15,176 nucleotides of DNA from Butyriboletus loyo (Eukaryota > Basidiomycota > Agaricomycetes > Boletales > Boletaceae): the NCBI GenBank assembly GCA_038093515.1, contig JBBPSI010000400.1, forward strand, positions 1-15,176, in the 5' to 3' direction. Below are positions 8,299-15,176 of the stretch, piece after piece. The notes below the pieces were generated by a model, which saw only the letters and a list, made by a program, of their open reading frames with translations, was not told the origin of the DNA and did no database searches. Positions within the stretch are counted from its first letter, which is position 1. The number at the start of each line of letters is the position of its first letter. A program made the translations under genes and the position numbers.

Positions 8299-8837
8299 TG
8301 TTACACTAGCAACACACAGTCAAATGCCAGTATGAATACTTTGTCACACGAGGTCCACTACAGTTGCAGGTATACACAAATACCTGGCAAGTATGAACTA
8401 GGAGCTTCAGCTTAGTCCTCAACTGTTACCAGCGAATAGACAAGTGGTTAAAACTAGGGAATCCTAGTCTAACCATGAGCCTTTATATATTGTACAGATA
8501 TGCGCACAGACCATGCTGTGTGTGAGATGAACTACTATACATGGCTAGACTACAGGGTCAACGGGGATCAAAAAGAAGAGAAGCGCAATGGTGATTAATC
8601 ACATGAGGCACAGCAATCAAAAGGAAGAGAAGCAAACAGAGATTAAATACATGTGTCGTGACATCATAGAGTCTAGGCTTGGTCTAGGCCATGACATCAT
8701 ATGCTTAGTCAGCAGGAGATCACATGTAAGTTCCCACGATCACGTGCATTGAGTCATGTGACCTTTGAAAGTGAAGTTGCGATGAAATGACTAAGTCCAA
8801 AGTTTGAAATGTACAAATAAATGTTATGATTATAACA
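8299..8837 (+). mobile_element. Solo LTR, family A, copy 3 (TSD ATCAG)
   Basis: A 539-bp LTR from TGTTACACTAGC to TTATAACA with perfect 5-bp repeats ATCAG at 8294-8298 and 8838-8842. It lies in the opposite orientation to the copia pol it interrupts and splits the integrase domain. It belongs to a longer subfamily shared with 10882-11416. The duplicated GATCAAAAAGAAGAGAAG block is near 8565 and 8607, and the GCGCACAGACCATGC motif is at 8502-8516. Confidence 0.95.
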
Positions 8838-8842
8838 ATCAG

Positions 8843-9551
8843 CATTCGGATATGCTGTTCAGCACGGCCATTCTGCTGTGGTGTATGAGGAGCACTTTGA
8901 TAAATGTGAATTCCTTCATTGCAAAGCATCTCATCGAAAGCTTTAGATTTGTATTATCCCCCAGCATCGGACATCCAGCCTTTTATTTGGCTATTCCACT
9001 GTGTTTGGACATATTTAATAAATTGTTGGGTTAGGGGCAGAGTGTCATTTTTGTTACGCATCGGCTTAATCCACAACATGGAGGTGTAATCATCATAGAA
9101 AACAATGATATATTTGCTTTTGTAGTAGGATTCTATCTCAAAAGACTTAAGATCCGAATGAATTAAGTTAAACGGGGTTAACGACCAATGCTCTGTTGGT
9201 AAGAATGGGTGATTAGACTGTTTGCCTAGCTTGCAGCCAGGACAAACATCTATTTCCGCAGGAATATCAACCACAGGAATATCCTTGAGGTGCTTCTTTG
9301 CAGCGCGAATAACTTCCTTAGACACATGACCGAGTCTCCTATGTAAGAGCTCATAATCAATAGAATGCATGTTTAACACAGTCTTTGGCGATACTGGTTT
9401 CACATGTAAGAAATACATTGTTAAACCCAAATGGGTGTGGAAATAGTATGATCTTTCGCTGCATTGAGTGCCAGAACTGTATAGTTCTGTTTTCTGACCG
9501 AACAGACAAATTGACATCTTTAAGCAGCATACCCATAGATATGAGCTTAAT
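8843..9551 (-). pseudogene. Copia GAG-pre-integrase and integrase core remnant
   Basis: Upstream part of the same minus-strand pol. From 9551 down: a pre-integrase segment (LISMGMLLKDVNL), then the HHCC zinc-binding region with HRRLGH and CPGC, then the DDE core. Catalytic residues are recognisable: Asp in IHSDLKS (9152-9154), Asp in MSDAGG (8966-8968) and Glu in NGRAEQH (8858-8860). A TAA at 8954-8956 replaces the residue after DAGG, and the solo LTR at 8299-8837 breaks the frame soon after QQNGRAEQHIRM. The gag and protease regions that should lie at higher coordinates are absent, because LTR A copy 4 begins at 9552. Confidence 0.9.
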
Positions 9552-10045
9552 TGTTATAATTGTATCTCTTATAACAGACTTTGTGTTCGGACTTCATCAT
9601 ATTTCTCTTTCAAAGGTCACGTGACTCAATGCACGTGATCATGGGATTATACATGTGACCATAGGCTGACTAAGCATATGATGTCATGGTCCAGACTGGC
9701 CCAGACTCTATGACATCATGCCTCATGTATTTAATCTCCATTTGCTTCTCTTCTTTTTGATTGCCGTCGACTTCTATTTAATCTCCGTCGACCCTGACTT
9801 CTTCTCGTATGTACATGTATAGTAGTTAGTCTCATGCACTGCTTGGTCTGTGCGTGTTCCCTTGTAATATAAAAGGGCTCGTGGTTTGGGCTAGGATTCC
9901 CTAGCTTTAACCACTTGTCTTATTCGCTGGCAACAGTTGAGAGATTAAGGCTTGAGCTATCCTCATTACATCTTGCCAGTTACTATGTATAACTGCAACA
10001 GTAGTGGAACCCTGTGTGACTTGATAACTTCATTGTCTCGTAACA
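9552..10045 (-). mobile_element. LTR, family A, copy 4 (no matching TSD)
   Basis: A 494-bp LTR whose element-sense start is at 10045 (TGTTACGAGACAA on the minus strand) and end at 9552. The shared motif in reverse is GCTTGGTCTGTGCG at 9841-9854. The left flank TTAAT is copia pre-integrase and the right flank GTTCC is the host-type gene, so the two sides come from different sequences. This points to deletion or recombination between elements rather than simple insertion. Its closest match is the copy at 530-1025. Confidence 0.85.
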
Positions 10046-11454
10046 GTTCCCTCACCACTGCCAAACACCGCTCCCCGCCCTCAGACAGTGCCTGCATCCA
10101 ATGTCAATGATGGCAACATGATATACCTCTGCGGCTTGACGATTCCCCTGCCACCCCCATCAGCACCCACATCCCTTGGGCATGATGCCACAATGGACGG
10201 GCGCCCCTCCATTATGGGACAGCAGGTGCCACCCACTTCAACATCCCATTCGCTAGAAGATGAGGAGGATCTAATGGAGGTAGACTTCCCTGGTATGTGC
10301 CTTCAACCCATCAATGACAGCAGTATATATGCTCACCACATCCATTTTGACACAGGCAAAGCTCCTGACCCTCCTGCTGCAGCTCCAACCCACCGCGATG
10401 CTCCGATCTATTCATGGAGCCTCATAACAAAGTTTCCTCCACATATTCTGGCATTGCGTGGAGTCGAGGAGCACAATCATCAGCAGATTCTGCTGCAGGC
10501 CCACTGTGGACCCTTAGGTGAGCGTGACCCTAGCCTCCAAATGGCCTGACTAATCCGCGTGCTCTCAGACCCCGAGGAAAGTACGGCAGAGATTCACTGC
10601 CTGGAGGTTGACGGCTTCCCAGGTGCAAGCAGCCTGTTGTTGGGTGAGTAAGGACCCTCCAACTGCAAACCTTGCATTTACATCCTTCCCATGCAGAGAC
10701 AATGGAAGCACGGTCAAGAATGCAGGCGGTAGGTCCACCTGCCAATACGCCTGATAACATTGAGTTTGATGGCCCAATAAAACATGCCATAACTAAATAC
10801 GAGGGGCTATTCATGCAGGCAGGTAGGCAGAGGCGGAAGGCGGTGGAGTGCACCTTGCATGACTTGGATGTGCTGGATAGGTGTTATAATCATAACATTT
10901 ATTCGTACATTCAAACTTTGGACTTAGTCATTTCAACTTTCACTTTCAAAGGTCATGTGACTCAACACACGTGATCGTGGGAACTTATATGTGATTCCTT
11001 GCTGACTAAGCATATGACGTCATGGCCTAGACCAGGCCTAGACTCTATGACATCACAACACATGTATTTAATCTCCGTTTGGTTCTCTTCTTTTTGATCC
11101 CCACACCTCATGTGGTTAATCACTGTTGTGCTTCTCTTCTTTCTGATCCCCATCCACCCTGTAGTCCATCCATGTATAGTAGTTCATCTCACACACAGCT
11201 TGGTCTGTGTGCATCTCTGTATAATATATAAAGGCTCGTGGTTCGACTAGGATTTCCTAGTTTTAACCACTTGTCTATTCACTGGCAACAGTTAAGGATT
11301 AAGTTGAGACTCCTTGATATCATCTTGCCTGTGCTGTGTGTAGCACAGCAACTGTAGTGGACTGTCTGTGGCTGGGTATTCATGCTAGCATTCGACTGCA
11401 CGTTGCCTTTGCAACAATAGGATTCAGGCAGAACGACGGAGAATAAATAGATAG
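10046..11454 (+). pseudogene. 3' half of the disrupted host-type gene
   Basis: Proposed continuation of the gene broken at 6000. The frame is open from the first base after the LTR and is again proline-rich. Proposed exons are 10046-10292, 10356-10517, 10569-10643, 10697-10881 and, after the solo LTR, 11422-11454 ending in TAG. Introns of 63, 51 and 53 bp have GTATGT, GTGAGC and GTGAGT donors and CAG acceptors; the second has a TGACTAAT branch site. With the 5' exons, total length is divisible by three (663 codons including stop). The C-terminal part has a charged segment (LFMQAGRQRRKAVECTLHDL) that may be helical. No known domain was recognised. The alternative is that this is a separate gene truncated at its 5' end by the LTR. 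Confidence 0.6.
10882..11416 (-). mobile_element. Solo LTR, family A, copy 5 (TSD ATAGG)
   Basis: A 535-bp LTR in minus orientation, flanked by perfect 5-bp repeats ATAGG at 10877-10881 and 11417-11421. It lies in the last exon of the host-type gene. With the LTR and one TSD copy removed, the frame continues 10 codons to TAG at 11452-11454. The shared hairpin motif is at 11208-11222 in reverse. It belongs to the same long subfamily as 8299-8837. Confidence 0.95.
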
Positions 11455-11534
11455 ATTGTCATCGTCACTGTAGGAATACAGAGGTTCTGACGCAATGCGC
11501 AATGCCCTTAAGTAGGCCCACCTGTCCCATGGGC

Positions 11535-12790
11535 ACGCGCCTCTGGAATACATACCCCCCATGGACCCCTGGCCTATATGGCATACCCCCTGTGGGGCCC
11601 CCAGCTGTTACATCTATCTTTCCGCTGGCCCGCTCATGTATAGTGCACTCCCTGCAGGCATCCTCAGCATTAACATATACCCTCCTGTGGGCCCGCCCTT
11701 GTATAGCCCACTCCCCACACATGCCCCCCTTCTATAGTATATGCACTTCCTTGGGCCCGCTCACATATAGCGCCCTCCCCATGGTAGGCCCCCTCGTCTG
11801 TTGCATACACATTGCCATGGGCCCCCTTGCCCACAGTATATATGGTGCTGTTTGTCACATATTGCCCACTCCCCCTGCGCGCCACATCATCTGTTGTATA
11901 TACAATGCTGCAGGCCCACTCGTCTGTAGCATATACCCCCCTGCAGGCCCCCTCGTCTACAGCATATACAATGCTGTGGGCCCCCTCGTATATAGCCCAC
12001 TCCCCTTGTGGGCCCCCTCATCTGCTGTATATACAATGCTGCGGGCCCACTTGTCTATAGCCCACTTCCCCTGCGGGCCCCCTCATCTATAGCATATACA
12101 ATGCTGCAGGCCCACTCATTTATAGCCCACTTCCCCTGCAGGCCCCCTCATCTGTTGTATACACACTGCTGTGGGCCCCCTCGTCTATAGCATATACAAT
12201 TCTGCAGACCTGCTTGTCTATAGCCCATTCCCCTGTGGGCCCCCTCATCTGTTGTATATATAATGCTGTGGGCCCACTCATCTGCAGCATATACCCCCCT
12301 GCAGGCCCCCTCGTCTACAGCATATACAATGCTGCAGGCCCACTTGTCTGTAGTATATACCCCCCTGCAGGCCCCCTCATCTGTTGTATATACAATGCTG
12401 CGGGCCCCCTCGCATATAGCCCACTTCCCCTGCGGGCCCCCTCATCTACAGCATATACAATTCTGTGGGCCCGCTCATCTATAGCCCACTCTCCCTGTGG
12501 GCCCCCTTGTCTATAGCATATACAATGCTGTGGGCCTGCTCATTTATAGCCCACTCCCCCTGCAGGCCCCCTTGTCTGTAGTATATACCCCCCTACGGGC
12601 CCCCTTGTCTATAGCATATACAATGTTGCAGGCCCACTCATCTATAGCCCACTTCCCCTGCGGGCCCCTCCATCTGTAGCATATACCCCCCTGCAGGCCC
12701 CCCCATCTATAGCATATACCCTTCTACGGGCCCCCTGTCTGTAGCATAGCCCCTTTCGGGCCCATTAGTCTCTAGTGTATACCCTCAATT
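11535..12790 (+). repeat. 32/33-bp GC-rich minisatellite with alternating units
   Basis: A tandem array of roughly 35 diverged units, most regular from about 11890 to 12720. Each unit begins with GGGCCC or AGGCCC and a CTCATCTATAG-like core. Three types occur: one of 33 bp ending CATATACAATGCTGC, one of 32 bp ending CCCACTTCCCCTGC, and one of 33 bp ending CATATACCCCCCTGC. The first type mostly alternates with either of the others, giving a 65-66-bp higher-order period. Two plus-strand frames stay open over long stretches, one encoding an 11-residue repeat GPLVYSIYNAA. Because 32-bp units shift the frame, I do not regard this as a gene. Degenerate copies continue weakly to about 12940. Confidence 0.9.
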
Positions 12791-12940
12791 GACCCATGGG
12801 CAGGCCCACCTGAGTGAATCATATGCCCTACATCTCCCCACCCTGCAGGCCCATTTGTCAATGCTGCTTTGTTCTTTAGGCAGGCCCTGCCATCAGTGTA
12901 TTCCTAACTCACCCATGGGCCCACCACAGGGTGCCCATCT

Positions 12941-13283
12941 ACCAAGTGATATTGTCAACCTGGGGTGGCCATGTGCTACATGACAATGCAACTACATTAT
13001 GTGGTATTGGGATCAACAAAATATTTCGAAACTGTGATTTTGAAGGAGAACGTTAGGTGTTGCTTCATAGGAGGGGGTGAGAAGAGGAAAGCCTGTGTTC
13101 TCATAGATTGAGTGCAGGGGTTTGTGTAGAAAGGAATGTGATCATATGTATTCAACCTTGTGACAGTGGTGGTGACCTTCCAATCCAGTTGATGGGTTTG
13201 AGGGGACCAACCTCCAAAGATTGGATCCATAATTTGGAAGTGATTCTGTGGGAAAAACTTCAGAGGGCCTTGGAACTGATCGA
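12941..13283. other. Unassigned stretch between the minisatellite and the membrane-protein pseudogene
   Basis: No repeat family of this window and no recognisable coding frame. It may hold the 3' untranslated part of the minus-strand reading frame to its right. No LTR is present, so no downstream LTR of the element implied by the primer-binding site at 14193 is visible here. Confidence 0.3.
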
Positions 13284-14153
13284 TCAATTACGAGGTTCAG
13301 GATGAGGAGGTCTGCAGTGTCGTTGGGGTCGAGTTCTTCTAGCTCCTCTGGTAGGAGGCTCAGGATTTGCTGTTCTGTCTTGATGATGAACAAGCTCGTT
13401 GGTTCCATCTGGCCAGGGAATGATGGTAACATTGTCAGGTAGACAATGGATTCCTTGATCAGCAGCGATAGTAATTCCATAGGACGGTGGTTCGCCAGTG
13501 GAAGCATCATGTATCCTGGTAGGTAGAAGGGACTGGGCCCTATGATGGTTGGATGAGGGTCCAGCTCTGGGACTGGGCTCTCCAACAACTCTGATGGTGG
13601 GTACATAAGGGATGGTGTTGCTGAGGCCGCTCTGGTCGTGTACAATGACATTGTTGGGAGGATTTGGTCATTGATGTGCAAGTCCAAAGATATTGTCAAG
13701 GTCTAAGACATTGATCTCAAGAGAATTATTTGGAGTGCGAGTGTGATGACGATAAGATGGAGGAGGAATGTAAGGCAGTGGTGGAGAAGGAATACAAAAG
13801 TGGATATTATGTGGTGTGGGATGATATGAAGAGGAGTGATGATGATGGTGCTGCACTCTTTGAGAAGACCTAGAATGTTCACTAACCTCTTGAAAGTTAG
13901 AAGGACTCGGGTGAGAAGTCGATCTAATTGACAAGGCATGGTGGTGAGTCGGTGAACACCATTGTAAGGTCAAGTCGTGATCCTGAGAAACAATGCATAA
14001 AGCGATGATGAAAGAATCAGCTAGCAACCATAGTGTGCTAAAGAACATAATGTTCAATGCACCACATATGGAAGTGAGTATGAGACTCAAGAAAGCAATG
14101 ACCCATAGTAAACCAAGAACAATAGCACTCTCATTCTGCAGGGCTGGAAACAT
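13284..14153 (-). pseudogene. Two-helix membrane protein with long polar tail, one premature stop
   Basis: A single minus-strand frame of 290 codons from ATG 14153 to TGA 13284-13286, interrupted once by TGA at 13668-13670 (codon 162). Beyond that stop the same frame continues with normal-looking protein (IVHDQSGLSNTIPYVPTIRV), so the stop looks like a mutation. Residues about 10-30 and 35-56 are strongly hydrophobic and probably two transmembrane helices. The rest is polar, rich in His (a run of five), Ser and Pro, with PPPSY and PPSYG motifs. The family is not recognised. The ATG lies 39 bp after a retroelement primer-binding site and on the same strand as its LTR, the place of gag. It could be a captured host gene or a host gene next to an LTR. 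An unspliced intron covering the stop is not excluded. Confidence 0.5.
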
Positions 14154-14192
14154 TATTGAGATCAACAGATGTTTAGATTAAAAGCCTCTAGT

Positions 14193-14205
14193 GGGGCTCA
14201 TAATC
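14193..14205 (-). promoter_or_regulatory. Primer-binding site of family C element
   Basis: On the minus strand GATTATGAGCCCC follows the LTR end by one base and differs by one base from the initiator-tRNA-Met site GGTTATGAGCCC over its first twelve bases. The next bases (ACTAG) also match the plus-strand copy at 3673-3677. This sets the LTR orientation and implies that retroelement internal sequence begins here. Confidence 0.65.
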
Positions 14206-14206
14206 T

Positions 14207-14666
14207 TTCAGAATTGGTAAAGTCTGAGCAGGCACACCAAGGGCAATGAAGGATGCAAGGGTAAACCTATCAGTGGAAAGACTCACTGATAATACAAGAG
14301 TGAGAGTATTGCAAACAGAGTACTTGAAAGAGTATAAGGAGCTAGGCTCAACTTAGAGATATTGCAGTAGTGATGATAGAACTGAAAGATCTAAAGAAAA
14401 GCAACAAGCCTTAAGGGCTGTCTTATATACAGTACATGAGTGTTTGTACTTGTGTTCTGTATAGTACCTATATAAGGTATAGCATGAAACATATGACGAT
14501 ATGTTAGAGATAAGAGATAAGACTAAGCATATCATCCAATAGCATAATAAGAGCTATTTGTAATGTAACAAGTGTGACAAGGTCTAGACCATTATGCCAT
14601 ATAGACCAGTCTAGAAACGTAGTGGCTGTAAGTGAAATACAGAAATAGAACACTACCGTTTCAACA
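14207..14666 (-). mobile_element. 5' LTR, family C, copy 3
   Basis: A 460-bp LTR read from 14666 (TGTTGAAACGGTAG) to 14207 (TTCTGAA, where CA is expected). It is very similar to 6001-6446 throughout, including the GATAAG sites and the TATATAAGACAGCCC-like core on the minus strand. Because a primer-binding site follows, it was the upstream LTR of an element running leftwards. Its outer flank TAGAT has no partner in the window. Confidence 0.85.
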
Positions 14667-14739
14667 TAGATATTGTGCACAGACCAAGCTGTGCGTGGCA
14701 GCGAGGGCAAGGGGTTATGAGTCAACTCAAGTCATAACA
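14667..14739 (-). repeat. Scrap of a D-like LTR with the shared hairpin motif
   Basis: 73 bp whose minus-strand start, TGTTATGACTTGAG, resembles the head of family D. It contains GTGCACAGACCAAGC at 14675-14689, the palindromic motif of families A and B. It is squeezed between LTR C (ending 14666) and the solo LTR B (starting 14741). Confidence 0.45.
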
Positions 14740-14740
14740 G

Positions 14741-15169
14741 TGTTACAGTAGTGGTATACTTTTTCTCTCCATTACCACTTGGACTATCACATTCACCTAG
14801 CCTTTTGCTAGTTCCCTTTGAACAGTATGACTATTCAGATTAGTCATCACTTCTCGCGCATGGACACTATTTCTTTCATACTCAAGAAGTTTCTAGAGTA
14901 TTCCTTCCTCATTTGTCTTTTGGCTCTTGTGACCCGATTGGGAGCATGGTCTGTGCACAGATCCCCAGTAGTATATAAACTCAGTCTTTACACCAGTGTA
15001 ACTTATCTAGTTCTACGCAGTCTTCTGCTAGCAATTAGTTTCCACTCCAGTCTTAGTATGTGCACTAAGACATAGTCTGAGACCCATCTGAGAATTGTCT
15101 CAAGAGTCCTGCGGCTACTCCAGAGTGCCGCCTCAAAGTTAGTTCTAGTTGTTAGCGCCCAGCATAACA
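14741..15169 (-). mobile_element. Solo LTR, family B, copy 2 (TSD AACAG)
   Basis: A 429-bp LTR whose element-sense start is TGTTATGCTGGGCGC at 15169 and whose end is CTACTGTAACA at 14741. Perfect 5-bp repeats AACAG lie at 14736-14740 and 15170-15174. It carries a TATA-like GTTTATATACTAC and the hairpin motif at 14944-14958. Matched repeats on both sides of one LTR show a recombined solo LTR. It landed next to the terminus of the preceding LTR scrap. Confidence 0.92.
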
Positions 15170-15176
15170 AACAGCA

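Noticed and set aside
11502..12679. Several long plus-strand reading frames with repeated GPLVYSIYNAA-like residues
   Set aside because: They follow from a 33-bp repeat that lacks stops in two frames. 32-bp units shift the frame, all frames look equally open, and no start context, introns or non-repeat domain support a gene.
13142..13699. A 185-codon minus-strand frame overlapping the membrane-protein pseudogene
   Set aside because: It is in a different frame from the two-helix N-terminus. That frame continues past its single TGA with a more protein-like sequence down to 13284.
14707..14721. GGTTATGAGTC, resembling a primer-binding site
   Set aside because: Only the first nine bases match the initiator-tRNA site and no LTR end lies directly before it.

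Overview
The window looks like a repeat-rich accessory stretch of an Agaricomycete (basidiomycete) nuclear genome. Three things point there. A multi-exon gene has short GT..AG introns of 51-72 bp. It encodes an internal Zn(II)2Cys6-type cysteine cluster. The rest of the window is mostly Ty1/copia-type retrotransposon debris with 5-bp target-site duplications (TSDs) and primer-binding sites that match the anticodon arm of initiator tRNA-Met. No intact autonomous transposon, rRNA, tRNA gene or CRISPR array was found. The species is not identifiable from the sequence alone.

Layout. 1-529: GC-rich, hairpin-rich DNA of uncertain, perhaps organellar, origin. 530-1076: an LTR of family A and a reversed scrap of the same family. 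1077-3200: the 5' part of a plus-strand copia element (LTR D, primer-binding site, leader, degenerate gag), with a solo family-A LTR in its leader. 3201-4228: pieces of families C, D and B packed end to end. 4229-4522: non-coding. 4523-6000 and 10046-11454: two halves of what appears to be one host-type gene. It is split by a 4-kb retrotransposon nest (LTR C, a minus-strand copia pol with its own solo LTR inside, LTR A) and hit again in its last exon by a solo LTR. About 11535-12790: a 32/33-bp minisatellite with alternating unit types. 13284-14666, minus strand: LTR C, a primer-binding site, then a two-helix membrane-protein reading frame where gag would be expected, carrying one premature stop. 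14667-15169: an LTR scrap and a solo family-B LTR.

Mechanism. Four LTRs (families A and B) have perfect 5-bp TSDs and no internal region, so they are solo LTRs left by LTR-LTR recombination. Others have unmatched flanks and probably mark ectopic recombination or deletion. The coding remnants carry several TGA stops and an Asp-to-Asn change in the reverse transcriptase active site, which suits long inactivity with C-to-T decay. The host-type gene is the main non-repeat content. Removing the introns and both insertions gives a single phase-consistent frame of about 660 codons, broken only by one in-frame TAA that may instead lie in an intron.
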